From assembly GCA_020845475.1 (NCBI GenBank), contig JADLFN010000043.1, forward strand, positions 18,886 to 82,885: a stretch of 64,000 nucleotides of DNA, given 5' to 3'. Made by a program: the position numbers and the translations under genes. This document shows, one piece after another, positions 28,016 to 36,106 of the stretch (the first letter of the stretch is position 1; each line of letters opens with the position of its first letter). Source of the stretch: Planctomycetota bacterium (lineage in GTDB: Bacteria; Planctomycetota; UBA8742; UBA2392). The notes under the pieces were generated by a model that worked only from the letters and a program-made list of their open reading frames with translations, had not been told where the DNA came from and searched no databases.

Positions 28016-28611
28016 CCGTGGCTTACTTCGGCGGCGCGTTTAACCCGCCCCACATCGGCCACCTCGTGATCGCCGAGCGCGTGCGCGAAGCGCGAGGCTT
28101 TGAGCGCATCGACCTGCTTGTCAGCGGCCAGCCGCCCCACGCTGATCCCAAGTTCACCATTGACGCCAAACACCGCGTAGCCATGGCCAAACTGGCCGTG
28201 GCAGGCAACGCGGGCCTGGGCGTGGACGACCGCGAAACCAGGCGAAGCGGCAAGAGCTACACGATTGAAACAGCGCGCGAACTGATCAAGCAAGGCATCA
28301 AGCGGCCCGCGTTTATTGTCGGCGGCGACATGCTGGCCGACCTGCCCACATGGCACGAAGTAGGCGAGCTGCTCAAGATCGCCGAGTTCATTCCCGTGTT
28401 GCGCCCCGGATTCGGCTGGGACGTGATTGACACCCTGCGCGCAGCCTTCGGCGACAAGCAAGCCAAGGCCATCATGGACAACTGCGTGAAGTGTCCGCTG
28501 CTCCAGATTTCCTCCACAGAAATCCGCGACCGCCTGCGCACCGGCCAAAGCGTGCGCTACCTCGCGCCCGAAGCGGTCATCGAATACGCGCAAACGCACA
28601 AGCTGTATTGA
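28012..28611 (+). CDS. nadD: nicotinate-nucleotide adenylyltransferase
   Basis: A 199-residue nucleotidyltransferase that joins nicotinate mononucleotide and ATP to deamido-NAD. The alpha/beta phosphodiesterase motif is GGAFNPPHIGHLVIAERV near residue 7, and the C-terminal ISSTEIRDRL motif binds ATP. VGGDMLADLPTWHE is the middle NadD signature. Length is normal. The start overlaps the UPF0145 stop by 4 nt. A repeat of the GGTCTGGCTCC family lies between its stop and the end of the convergent lipoprotein gene. Confidence 0.93.
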   Translation: MTVAYFGGAFNPPHIGHLVIAERVREARGFERIDLLVSGQPPHADPKFTIDAKHRVAMAKLAVAGNAGLGVDDRETRRSGKSYTIETARELIKQGIKRPAFIVGGDMLADLPTWHEVGELLKIAEFIPVLRPGFGWDVIDTLRAAFGDKQAKAIMDNCVKCPLLQISSTEIRDRLRTGQSVRYLAPEAVIEYAQTHKLY

Positions 28612-28622
28612 TGCCGATTAAC

Positions 28623-28677
28623 GGGGTGAGGCGCCCTGACTTCGGCGAGCTCAGTCGAGCCGCGGGAGCTAGACCCC
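28623..28677. repeat. GGGTCTGGCTCC...GGTGCCTGACCC family, copy 1 (divergent centre)
   Basis: GGGGTGAGGCGCC (28623-28635) faces GGGAGCTAGACCCC (28664-28677). Read on the minus strand the ends are GGGGTCTAGCTCCC and GGCGCCTCACCCC, close to the other copies. The centre differs and itself contains CTTCGGCGAGCTCAGTCGAG. Confidence 0.55.
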
Positions 28678-28678
28678 T

Positions 28679-29458
28679 TTACTCGCCGGCGCCGGCGCTT
28701 CTTGCCTTGGCGTTGATGGTGTTCGTAACCCAGGTTGGCTCGTCGGGTGGGCGCTGGCCGTTTCGGAATGCGAACTGGGCTTGCGCGACGCCGCTGGCGG
28801 CATCGCGCCACCAGGAAAAGCGCATGGAGTAAAACTTGCTTTTGGCCCTGTCATCGGCCTCCACCTGCCCGTCGATGATGTAGCCGCGCTGGTGGCGCTC
28901 GTTGAAGTTGCGCGGGATGCTGGTGGTGACGGAGCCGTCGCGGTTTCCCGGCAGGTGGGCAAAGCCGAGGCTGGTCCAATCGGCGTCGCGCACGAAGCCT
29001 GCGTAATAGCGCACCACGCGATACACCTCGGCGCGCGCGATGCCGGAGCCCAGGCTCTGGTAGCCTCGCTCGTAGTGGCGGTCGCGCTGGAAGGGTTGCA
29101 GGCGGTAGCGCACAAGGTCGTCTTTGTTGACGCCGACGCGGTTGATGCGGAAGGCCTCAACGAGCGTGAGGCGCTCGCGGATCTCGCTGCCATCGGTGCG
29201 CTTATAGACTGTTTCCTGAACGATCTCCTGCACAACAGAATTGTAGGCGAACTCGCCGTGGGCGAGCAGGTCAAAGCCGAGTGTCACTTCGTAGCCGTCG
29301 GCGTCGTAAATCGGCTCGCCGCGCGGCTCGATTTCGAGTTCGTACCTTGCGAGTTTTTCGGGCGGCACGGGCGTTTGCGTGAAAAACGCCACAGAGTTGC
29401 AAGCGCTGAGCAGCCACCCCGCTGCGAGAAACAATGCAAGGGCTATACTTTTCGACAT
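28679..29458 (-). CDS. putative lipoprotein
   Basis: A 259-residue protein from ATG 29458 (MSKSIALALFLAAGWLLSAC). The hydrophobic stretch ends in the lipobox LSAC, so it is probably exported and lipidated at that Cys. The mature part contains several aromatic-rich strands (YELEIEPRGEPIYDADGYEV, YRVVRYYAGFVRDADW). No family is recognised. It may be an outer-membrane or cell-surface lipoprotein. Its start codon overlaps the divergent radical SAM gene start in the sequence CATG, so its own promoter must lie inside that gene. Confidence 0.7.
   Translation of the reverse strand: MSKSIALALFLAAGWLLSACNSVAFFTQTPVPPEKLARYELEIEPRGEPIYDADGYEVTLGFDLLAHGEFAYNSVVQEIVQETVYKRTDGSEIRERLTLVEAFRINRVGVNKDDLVRYRLQPFQRDRHYERGYQSLGSGIARAEVYRVVRYYAGFVRDADWTSLGFAHLPGNRDGSVTTSIPRNFNERHQRGYIIDGQVEADDRAKSKFYSMRFSWWRDAASGVAQAQFAFRNGQRPPDEPTWVTNTINAKARSAGAGE
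29444..29449 (+). promoter_or_regulatory. -10-like box TATACT for a leaderless radical SAM transcript
   Basis: TATACT ends 7 nt before ATG 29457, and no Shine-Dalgarno sequence is present. The transcription start would fall on the start codon. No clear -35 box is seen. Confidence 0.45.
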
Positions 29459-30419
29459 GCCGACCTTGACCACATGGCACCCCGATTTGACCCGGGCACC
29501 ATTCTACTTTCCGATGAGCGCTCTTTTGAAGCGCCGGTTTGAAGAACCCGTTTACAAGGTCACCATTGATGCCGGCTTCACCTGCCCCAACATTGACGGC
29601 AGCAAGGCCACGGGCGGCTGCACTTACTGCGATAACACCAGCTTCAGCCCCGCTTTGCGCAAGGGCGAGCCGGATATCGCGCGCCAGATTGAGAACGGCG
29701 CCAAGTTCTATCGCGAGCGCTATCAGGCGCAGAAGTTCCTGGCGTATTTCCAGACCTATACGAACACCTATGACGACGTGGGCAGGCTCGAAAAGCTCTA
29801 CGCCGGTGCCCTCAAACACCGCGACATCGTGGGCATGAGCGTGGGCACGCGGCCCGACTGCATCGACGAAGAGAAGCTGCGCCTGTTCCAGAAATTCGCC
29901 GAGCAGCGGCCAGAGCAGTTGATCTGCATCGAGTACGGCATGCAGACCATGCATGATGAAACCGCGCAAAGAATCAACCGCGCCCACGACCACGCCGACA
30001 CCGTGCGCGCCGTGGAACTGACGCGCAAGCTCGCGCCCGACGTGCACTTGTGCCTGCATTTGATCTCCGGCCTGCCGGGCGAGAACGCCTCCATGATCCG
30101 CGCCAGCATCGACGAACTCGCGCGGCTTCAACCGGACAGCATCAAGTTTCACCACTGTTACGTGTACGAGAACACCGTGCTGGCCCGCGAGTGGCGCGAA
30201 GGCCGCTATGAGCCGCCAAACCTGGAGATGCACGTGCAGCTCGCCGCCGATTGCGTGGAAAGAATGCCGCCAACGACTGCGATGCAAAGGCTGATCGGCG
30301 AAATCAACGCGCCGGGAGTGCTCGCCCCGATGTGGGGCAAGAGCAAGATGCAGGTCGTGCAGATGATCAGCGACGAATTGAAACGCCGCGGCACGCATCA
30401 AGGCAGCCGCTGGAGCTGA
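29457..30419 (+). CDS. YhcC-type radical SAM protein (TIGR01212-like)
   Basis: A 320-residue protein. The radical SAM cluster motif is CPNIDGSKATGGCTYC near residue 43, in the spaced C...CxxC form typical of the YhcC family. Further signatures are YFQTYTNTYDDVGRLEKLY, GMSVGTRPDCIDEEKL, IEYGMQTMHDETAQRINR and HLISGLPGE. The function of YhcC is not firmly known. Start 29457 keeps the APFYFPMSALLKRRFEEPVYK segment that aligns with homologues. ATG 29514 is an alternative that would cut it. The long open frame beginning further upstream lies antisense to the lipoprotein gene. Confidence 0.85.
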   Translation: MPTLTTWHPDLTRAPFYFPMSALLKRRFEEPVYKVTIDAGFTCPNIDGSKATGGCTYCDNTSFSPALRKGEPDIARQIENGAKFYRERYQAQKFLAYFQTYTNTYDDVGRLEKLYAGALKHRDIVGMSVGTRPDCIDEEKLRLFQKFAEQRPEQLICIEYGMQTMHDETAQRINRAHDHADTVRAVELTRKLAPDVHLCLHLISGLPGENASMIRASIDELARLQPDSIKFHHCYVYENTVLAREWREGRYEPPNLEMHVQLAADCVERMPPTTAMQRLIGEINAPGVLAPMWGKSKMQVVQMISDELKRRGTHQGSRWS

Positions 30420-30425
30420 CTGGGC

Positions 30426-31433
30426 TCACTTTTCTTTCTTGGGCTGTGTTGTTTCGGCGGGCCGCGTCAGCGCAAAGCTCTTGATAGCATCCAGCAACGG
30501 CTGTTCTTTGCCTCCCTTGCAATCCGCCGGCCGCCAAGAGCCGGATACCGAGAGCGCAACACCGTACTCCAACAAGACAAGTTGCTGGACTTTGGTCGGG
30601 CGACCCGCTTGGTCGTACTCGTACTCCAGCAGAACGGCTTTGCGACCTGAGCAATCCTGCTCTTTGCGGGAGACGATCTTGCGCTTGGCGCGCTCGTGGC
30701 CCTCCACGACCTTATCAACGTGTTTAGTAAGTTCGTTGTCAAATGGCGCGGCGGCGATGACCCCGAAAGTTCCCAGGGACTTGGTTCCTTCATAGAGTCC
30801 GCGAACGACGAGCAATGCGTTCTCAGGCCCCTTGTTGGGCCCTTTGAAGCCGGAAAGGTCGATGCGAAATCCAAAGGCTTTGCTTTCGTAGAGGGACTTT
30901 GACGCCTTGGCAGGTTTTCCAGTGCCGACTGCAAACGACTGGATGGCGGCTGTGTAGGCTTTCTCGCGCTCCGCCCGGTCTTTGCCCGAGCACATTCCGC
31001 TAACCGACCAGAAAGGCTGCTTGTCGGACTCGGGAATCAGACAGGTTTGGAAGATCGTGGTCGGCCCTTCCAATTCGCCATCGTAAACGCGCCATCTCGC
31101 CTTTTTCCCGTCGAGCGCAATCTCTTTCGACTCGCGCTGTTTGGCTTCAAACATCGAGAAACCCAGTTCGGTGTCCTTGAGATACTGTTCGAATCCGGTT
31201 GGCCTGACGAGGTACTCCACTTCAAGGAAATCGCCTGGGTCGCCGTCGTAATAGGCCGTAAACAAGGTTCCGCCCGAGTTCAGCGGCATTTCCTTGAGCC
31301 CCTTCACGGTCACCTTGATGCCGAGCGCCGCGTCCTCCACCAACTCAGGGGCAGCCTCATCCGCGGCGCGAGTCGAAACGCCGATACACCCGAGGATGCA
31401 CAAGCCCAGCGATAATTGGACAAGACGGCGCAT
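30426..31433 (-). CDS. secreted protein with two related halves
   Basis: A 335-residue protein with signal peptide (MRRLVQLSLGLCILGCIGVS). A GGGAGA Shine-Dalgarno sequence precedes ATG 31433. Each half has the same plan: a start such as DAALGIKVTVKGLKEMP or SKAFGFRIDLSGFKGPNKGP, a strand FTAYYDGDPGDFLEVEYLV or ALLVVRGLYEGTKSLG, and an end LEYEYDQAGRPTKVQQ with CLIPESDKQPFWSVSGM. This suggests a duplicated PsbP/Mog1-like fold, though that is inference. Function is unknown. It precedes no clear operon partner; elbB is upstream on the same strand at 18 nt. Confidence 0.65.
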   Translation of the reverse strand: MRRLVQLSLGLCILGCIGVSTRAADEAAPELVEDAALGIKVTVKGLKEMPLNSGGTLFTAYYDGDPGDFLEVEYLVRPTGFEQYLKDTELGFSMFEAKQRESKEIALDGKKARWRVYDGELEGPTTIFQTCLIPESDKQPFWSVSGMCSGKDRAEREKAYTAAIQSFAVGTGKPAKASKSLYESKAFGFRIDLSGFKGPNKGPENALLVVRGLYEGTKSLGTFGVIAAAPFDNELTKHVDKVVEGHERAKRKIVSRKEQDCSGRKAVLLEYEYDQAGRPTKVQQLVLLEYGVALSVSGSWRPADCKGGKEQPLLDAIKSFALTRPAETTQPKKEK

Positions 31434-31451
31434 AGATTTCTCCCTGGGGAA

Positions 31452-32111
31452 CTAGATCAGCGCGACAACTTCGCGCACGCACTTTTCGATGCCTTCGGCT
31501 ACGTGGGCGATGCTGGGGCCGAGCATGTAGGCGGGTGTGCTTACGATCTTGTTCTTCTTGTCGATGACGAATTCGCGCACGGCGCAGGACTCGTGTTTGG
31601 CGCCGCAGGCTTCGATGTTCTTGGCTGTGCCTTGGTCGTTGCCGATGGTCAGCAGCGGGTGCGCCGTTTTGCCGAGCACGGCTGCGATGATGCCGGGCGC
31701 TATGCAGATCGCCCCGATAGGCTTTCCTTTGGCGTGGGCTTCTTTCACTAGCCGGGCTACGTCCTTGTTCACTTCGGCCTTGGCGCCATCTTTGGCGAAC
31801 GTGGAGAGGTTTGTAGCCGCGCCGTAGCCTCCGGGCAGGATCAGCGCGTCGAAATCATCGACTTTGACAGTTGCGGCGTCCTTGATCTCGCCTCGGGCGA
31901 TGCGCGCTGACTCGACCAGCACGTTGCGCTTTTCGTTGCTCTCTTGACCTGTCAAGTGATTGACCACGCGCAATTGATCGATGTTCGGCGCCATGCACAC
32001 GATCCTGCAGCCCAGTTTGTCCAGCGCCAGTAGCGTGAGCACCGACTCGTGAATCTCGGCGCCGTCTTTGAAACCGCAGCCGCTCAGAATCACTCCGATT
32101 GTTCGTGGCAT
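31452..32111 (-). CDS. elbB: ElbB-like DJ-1/PfpI family protein (isoprenoid biosynthesis glyoxalase-like)
   Basis: A 219-residue protein with the ES1/ElbB signatures: VILSGCGFKDGAEIHESVLTLL at the N-terminus, VVNHLTGQESNEKRNVL, VDDFDALILPGGYGAATNLS and the nucleophile region KPIGAICIAPGIIAA. ElbB is reported to have weak glyoxalase III-type activity and to affect isoprenoid synthesis; the physiological role is open. The nucleophile Cys sits in AICIAP, as expected for DJ-1-like proteins. A palindrome CTTGACCTGTCAAG lies in the coding sequence at the conserved HLTGQE, so it may be a coincidence of coding. Confidence 0.9.
   Translation of the reverse strand: MPRTIGVILSGCGFKDGAEIHESVLTLLALDKLGCRIVCMAPNIDQLRVVNHLTGQESNEKRNVLVESARIARGEIKDAATVKVDDFDALILPGGYGAATNLSTFAKDGAKAEVNKDVARLVKEAHAKGKPIGAICIAPGIIAAVLGKTAHPLLTIGNDQGTAKNIEACGAKHESCAVREFVIDKKNKIVSTPAYMLGPSIAHVAEGIEKCVREVVALI
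31943..31956. repeat. palindrome CTTGAC-N2-GTCAAG, copy 4
   Basis: CTTGACCTGTCAAG lies in elbB and encodes the conserved segment HLTGQ. Because that segment is conserved in the family, this copy may be a chance match and not an inserted element. Confidence 0.35.
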
Positions 32112-32157
32112 TGGAACCTCGTTGGCTTGTTCGCGTGCAGCCGCCGCAAGGCGTCAT

Positions 32158-32300
32158 CAATTCAAAATTCAAAATTAGAAATTCAAAATTCAGAGGCAAC
32201 CAGAGAACGGAAATGGGGTCAGGCACCGGAACTGCCCGGAGCCAGACCCCATTTCCTGCATGCGGGCCATTTTGAATTTTGAATTGATAATTTTGAATTG
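32158..32300. repeat. TTCAAAA-word inverted repeat enclosing a GGTCTGGCTCC element
   Basis: CAATTCAAAATT (32158-32169) pairs perfectly with AATTTTGAATTG (32289-32300), with more TTCAAAA units on both sides. Inside sits the element at 32209-32256. The whole elbB-gspE gap is a nest of three hairpins. Confidence 0.75.
32209..32256 (-). repeat. GGGTCTGGCTCC...GGTGCCTGACCC family, copy 2
   Basis: The ends GGAAATGGGGTC and GACCCCATTTCC pair perfectly over 12 bp. The 31-nt core (32216-32246, minus strand) matches that of the copy at 47441-47471 at 29 positions. Confidence 0.8.
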
Positions 32301-32330
32301 CAGAAAGCGCGGCAAAGCCGCGCTTTCTGC
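32300..32330 (-). terminator. terminator-type hairpin after gspE
   Basis: GCAGAAAGCGCGGC pairs perfectly over 14 bp with GCCGCGCTTTCTGC around a three-base loop. It begins at the last base of the gspE stop codon. There is no long T run, so efficiency is uncertain. Confidence 0.65.
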
Positions 32331-34003
32331 TAGATGTCTTCTCGGTGCGCGATCGTGAGCACTTCCTCAATCGTGGTCTTGCCGTCGAGCACTTTGCGCA
32401 CGCCGTCGTCCATGAGCGAACTCATGCCGTTCTGCCTGGCCTCGGCGCGAATCTTGAGGCTGGAGGCCTTGGCGAAGGTCAGCTCGCGGATCAGCGGGTT
32501 CATTTCGAGCAACTCGTAAACACCCATGCGCCCGCGGTAGCCTACGTTCTTGCACTCGCGGCAGCCCTGCGGCCCGTTGATGGTGCGGCCGCGAATGCCT
32601 TCGGGTTTCAGGCCGACCATTTTCAGTTCAGCTTCGCTGGGCACATAGGGCTTCTTGCAGTGCTGGCAGAGCGTGCGAACAAGACGTTGCGCCAAGATCG
32701 CCTGCACCGCGCTGGCCACGAGGAACGGCTTGACGCCCATGTCGATGAGACGCGTCAATGCGCCCGGGGCATCGTTGGTGTGAAGCGTGCTGAACACCAG
32801 GTGACCGGTCAGTGCCGCCTGGATGGCGATTTCAGCGGTTTCACCGTCGCGGATTTCGCCCACGAGAATGATGTTGGGCGCCTGGCGCAGCATGGCGCGC
32901 AAGATACGGGCAAACGAGAGCTCAATCGTATGGTTCACCTGGCTCTGGTTAATGCCGTTGAGGTTGTATTCAACGGGGTCTTCAGCCGTGATGATCTTGA
33001 CGTCCGGGCGGTTGAGCGCGTTGAGCGCTGCATACAACGTTGTGGTCTTGCCCGAACCCGTCGGGCCGGTGACGAGGAAGATGCCGTTGGGCTTCTTCAG
33101 GATTTTCTGGAAGCGGTCGAAGTCGCCGGTGTGCATGCCCAGCACCTCGAGGCCCACGAGGTTCTTGGCCTTGTCGAGAATACGCATCACCACGCTCTCG
33201 CCCCAGGAGCAGGGCAAGGCACTGACGCGCAAGTCGATGTCGCGGCCTTCGACTTTGGTTTTGATGCGGCCGTCCTGCGGCTTGCGCTTCTCGGCGATGT
33301 CCATCTTGCTGAGAATCTTTACGCGCTGGATCAGCGGGCCCTGCAGGCGCTTGGGCGGCGCCTCGATCTCGATACAGTTGCCGTCAATGCGATAACGGAT
33401 GCGCAGTTTCTCTTCCATCGGCTCGATGTGAATATCCGAGGCACGCTGCTTGATCGCGTCGGTAATCAGCACCTGCACCAGCTGCGAAACGTAACCTTCT
33501 TCGTCGTCGGTGGAGAGTTCTTCGGCGCCGATGTCCTTGTAGGACATGTCCTCGTCTTTGCCGCCGAGTTGGTCGGCCATGCCGCCAATGCCGTAATAGT
33601 TCTTCATCGCGACAAAAACGTCGCTCTTGGGCGCCATCACCCAGTCCACCTCGTGGCCGAGTATGAAGCGCAAGTTGTCCAGCGCGTAGAACTCAAGCAC
33701 GCGATGCGTGGCCACCGTCAACATGCGGCCCTTCTTCATCACCGGGATGATCTCGTGTTCCTTGACAACTTCCGCGGTGATCAACCCCGTGATCTCGGGC
33801 TTCAGCTCATACTTCGCCAGCGGCAGGAATTTCACACCCTGCTGCTTGGCCAGCGCCTGAGACACTTTGGTGTCATCCAGGTAGCCCAGGTCCATCATCG
33901 CTTCGCCCAGCAGCATGGCCTTGTCCTTGCCGTGCTTGAGCCCTTCTTTGACCTGGTCAACGGTGGCGAACTTCAGGCCGACGAGGATTTTACCCAGGGG
34001 CAT
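32330..34003 (-). CDS. GspE/PilB-type secretion or pilus assembly ATPase
   Basis: A 557-residue hexameric motor ATPase. The N-terminal MshEN-type region (LGKILVGLKFATVDQVKEGL) is followed by a linker (SDIHIEPMEEKLRIRYRIDG), Walker A GPTGSGKTTTLYAAL, an Asp box, and the Walker B region ILVGEIRDGETAEIAIQAA with LVFSTLHTND. The tetracysteine zinc site CQHCKKP...CRECKNVG is typical of GspE and PilB. It powers type II secretion or type IV pilus extension. No other pilin or secretion gene lies in the window. ATG 34003 is preferred; a TTG 18 nt upstream is in frame (TDTKKMPLGK). Confidence 0.92.
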   Translation of the reverse strand: MPLGKILVGLKFATVDQVKEGLKHGKDKAMLLGEAMMDLGYLDDTKVSQALAKQQGVKFLPLAKYELKPEITGLITAEVVKEHEIIPVMKKGRMLTVATHRVLEFYALDNLRFILGHEVDWVMAPKSDVFVAMKNYYGIGGMADQLGGKDEDMSYKDIGAEELSTDDEEGYVSQLVQVLITDAIKQRASDIHIEPMEEKLRIRYRIDGNCIEIEAPPKRLQGPLIQRVKILSKMDIAEKRKPQDGRIKTKVEGRDIDLRVSALPCSWGESVVMRILDKAKNLVGLEVLGMHTGDFDRFQKILKKPNGIFLVTGPTGSGKTTTLYAALNALNRPDVKIITAEDPVEYNLNGINQSQVNHTIELSFARILRAMLRQAPNIILVGEIRDGETAEIAIQAALTGHLVFSTLHTNDAPGALTRLIDMGVKPFLVASAVQAILAQRLVRTLCQHCKKPYVPSEAELKMVGLKPEGIRGRTINGPQGCRECKNVGYRGRMGVYELLEMNPLIRELTFAKASSLKIRAEARQNGMSSLMDDGVRKVLDGKTTIEEVLTIAHREDI

Positions 34004-34223
34004 TTTCTTAGTGTCGGTCAAACCCAGGCTCCCAAAGACACTTTGAACGCGGGCGTAGCCGCGCGCCGAGTCGGCGATTTAGCAGAGTCCAAAAAGCTAA
34101 CGCTGCATCGCCAATTGTCAATGCGGCGCGCTAGGCTGGGCGGGCCTGGCGTCAGTTCAATCACGTTCTGCATATCGAGGCCGCGCACTTTACCCTTTGC
34201 TCCCAACGCCCTACTCTTGCGGA

Positions 34224-34760
34224 GTGAAGCTCCTGATCTTGCGCAACGTGGCCGCTTTATGCGGCGCTGCCGTGCTTGCCCTGGCGTTTGGCCTGGACAG
34301 CCGCATGCTCGCCATGTTTGCGGCCATTACGCTGATCGGCGCCGAGGCGCTGGGGCTTGCGGGCGTGGCGGCGCGCCACGAAAGCGCGTTCTCTCGCGCG
34401 CTGCTGGGAACATGCGAGGCGATGTGCGGGCTGGCCGTCTCCCTGATTGAGCCCACAGCGATGCTTGTGGCGCTGACGCTGGTTGTTTACTCGGTGATTG
34501 CCAGTGGCGTGGCCACCGTGAGTCTTTCTCTGGGACGGCCGCTGGCACAGGCGCGCAGCGAGCCCATGCGCCGGCTGCTTTCGGCGGCCGCCAATATTGG
34601 ATTGACCTTGATCGTGTTGCAGGCGGCCGATCAGTTGAATGTGGAAGCGGCGCTGGGCGTCGTGCCGCGTGATCTGGCGTTGCTGTGCATGGCGCTGGTA
34701 ATCGTTGGCTCGGCGCGAACCATTGGCGAGCTTGCGCTCAAGGCCCAATGGACGAAGTAG
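34224..34760 (+). CDS. multi-spanning membrane protein of unknown function
   Basis: A 178-residue protein with about five hydrophobic helices (LRNVAALCGAAVLALAFGLD, MLAMFAAITLIGAEALGLAG, AMLVALTLVVYSVIASGVAT, IGLTLIVLQAADQLN, LALLCMALVIVGSAR). GTG 34224 gives a short basic N-terminus (VKLLILRNV) and is the best start; no proper Shine-Dalgarno spacing exists. No family is recognised and no catalytic motif is visible. It is divergent from gspE and convergent with the next small gene, with 3 nt between the stops. Confidence 0.6.
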   Translation: MKLLILRNVAALCGAAVLALAFGLDSRMLAMFAAITLIGAEALGLAGVAARHESAFSRALLGTCEAMCGLAVSLIEPTAMLVALTLVVYSVIASGVATVSLSLGRPLAQARSEPMRRLLSAAANIGLTLIVLQAADQLNVEAALGVVPRDLALLCMALVIVGSARTIGELALKAQWTK

Positions 34761-34763
34761 GCG

Positions 34764-35162
34764 CTACTCCGTGAACGTCTGGTGTACCGGATCGAAGAGC
34801 GAACCGAAGTGATCGACCGGCAGGTGCAGCGTATCAACGATATCCTCGGCTTGCTGCCTGAGTTCGTCACGGTGCGACTCGGCGGCATCCTGGCCGGCAG
34901 TGTCGGTGTAAACCACGTGCAGCACGACGAACGCCTTGAAATCCGAGAGTTCGATGTAAAGCCCGTCGTAGGCCGTTTCAAAAATGTAAGAGAACGTGCT
35001 CTCTTTGCCCGAAGGGATCTTGTTGTTCGGGTAGCCCCAATGGTGAACGGCGCTGTAGAGCGCAGCCCACGGGGTGACATCATAGATTTCAAACAGGTCA
35101 AGCCGACCGCGACGATGCTGTTCAAGGCCGCGCAGTGTCTTTTTATCCGCAAGCTTCAGCAT
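34764..35162 (-). CDS. hypothetical protein
   Basis: A 132-residue soluble protein (MLKLADKKTLRGLEQHRRGR). The segment VTPWAALYSAVHHWGYPNNKIPSG and the strand YIFETAYDGLYIELSDFKAFVVLHVVY suggest a small alpha/beta domain. No family is recognised. It is convergent with the membrane-protein gene and lies 49 nt downstream of coaC on the same strand, so it may be cotranscribed with the coaC-rpoZ-gmk block. Composition resembles the neighbours. Confidence 0.5.
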   Translation of the reverse strand: MLKLADKKTLRGLEQHRRGRLDLFEIYDVTPWAALYSAVHHWGYPNNKIPSGKESTFSYIFETAYDGLYIELSDFKAFVVLHVVYTDTAGQDAAESHRDELRQQAEDIVDTLHLPVDHFGSLFDPVHQTFTE

Positions 35163-35210
35163 GATGCCGTCCCCGGTTACAACCTAAGCATACACCATGG
35201 TGCGACAGCG

Positions 35211-35786
35211 TTATGCTTTCTTGCGCTTCTTGGCACCAGCCAAATTGAGCAACTTAAGTACTGATTGGGCAATGACTTGCGGCTCAGCGAGGCGCCCTTG
35301 ACCCTGCCAGCCACAGGCCAAGTCGCCGCTTTCGGGGTCAATGAACTTGTAGCCGCGGGCTGCCAGCGTTTCGCAATTGGCGCGGGTGGCCGGGTGCTGC
35401 CACATGCGCGTGTTCATGGCTGGCGCAAATAAAACCGGTTTCTCCGACGGCAATACCGAGACCAGTAGCGTGGAAACCGCATCGTCGCAGATGCCGGTGG
35501 CGGCCTTGGCAATGATGTTGGCCGTGGCCGGCGCAATCAGCAGCAGGTCAAGTTCATCGGCCAGGTCAATGTGCTTGGGCTTGGTGTGCGAAGGTTCCCA
35601 GAGACTGGTGATGACAGGGTTGCCTGTCAGCGCAAGAAAAGTCTGGGCGCCCACAAACTGCTGCGCCGCCTGCGTCATGGCAACCACAACATCCACGTGG
35701 TCGCGCAGATGGGTGAGCACATTGCCCACTTTGAACGCGGCTATGGAGCCGGTGACGCCGATAACGACAAGCGGACGCTTGGGCAT
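35211..35786 (-). CDS. coaC: phosphopantothenoylcysteine decarboxylase-type flavoprotein (CoaC domain only)
   Basis: A 191-residue HFCD-family flavoprotein. VIGVTGSIAAFKVGNVLTHL binds FMN, VTGSI is the family start, APAMNTRMWQHPAT is the signature PXMNXXMW loop (here PAMNTRMW), and GDLACGWQGQGRLAEP carries the active-site Cys region. It decarboxylates 4'-phosphopantothenoylcysteine in CoA synthesis. Most bacteria have a fused CoaBC; here only the CoaC part is encoded, and no CoaB synthetase is in the window. The position next to rpoZ and gmk matches the usual coaBC locus, so CoaB must be elsewhere. Confidence 0.88.
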   Translation of the reverse strand: MPKRPLVVIGVTGSIAAFKVGNVLTHLRDHVDVVVAMTQAAQQFVGAQTFLALTGNPVITSLWEPSHTKPKHIDLADELDLLLIAPATANIIAKAATGICDDAVSTLLVSVLPSEKPVLFAPAMNTRMWQHPATRANCETLAARGYKFIDPESGDLACGWQGQGRLAEPQVIAQSVLKLLNLAGAKKRKKA

Positions 35787-35859
35787 ATCGTGAACTCAGA
35801 GAAAGGATTCAGCATCCGGAACACAAAGCGTGTTTCGGCTACTGGACTCCGACTTCGCT

Positions 35860-36096
35860 CTAGGCCTTGGCCACGGTCAGGTTGTCGTCTGAAAGCCAGA
35901 TCTTGCCCTGCTTGATTTCCTCAAGCGCAATACCAATGAAATCCTTGGTTTGCTCGCCGGAGATCAGCTTGGGAGAGCCGCGCACCAGTTCATTTACGCG
36001 GCGCTGCAGCAGCACGGTGACGCGGTACTTGCCGCCGAGCTTCTTGTAGAGCGATTCGAGTTCCGGGTAATCGAGCTTTTTGACGTCGAGAGTCAT
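35860..36096 (-). CDS. rpoZ: RNA polymerase omega subunit
   Basis: A 78-residue protein from ATG 36096 with a GAGG Shine-Dalgarno sequence upstream. KLGGKYRVTVLLQRRVNELV and GEQTKDFIGIALEEIKQGKIWL follow the omega pattern, where the conserved N-terminal helix contacts the beta' subunit. The position between gmk and coaC is classical. The length is in the usual range. Confidence 0.85.
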   Translation of the reverse strand: MTLDVKKLDYPELESLYKKLGGKYRVTVLLQRRVNELVRGSPKLISGEQTKDFIGIALEEIKQGKIWLSDDNLTVAKA

Positions 36097-36106
36097 GTTC
36101 GCCTCA

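Noticed and set aside
32345..34450. Plus-strand open frame of 701 residues
   Set aside because: It is antisense to gspE, which has all ATPase motifs. It reflects high GC and lack of stops.
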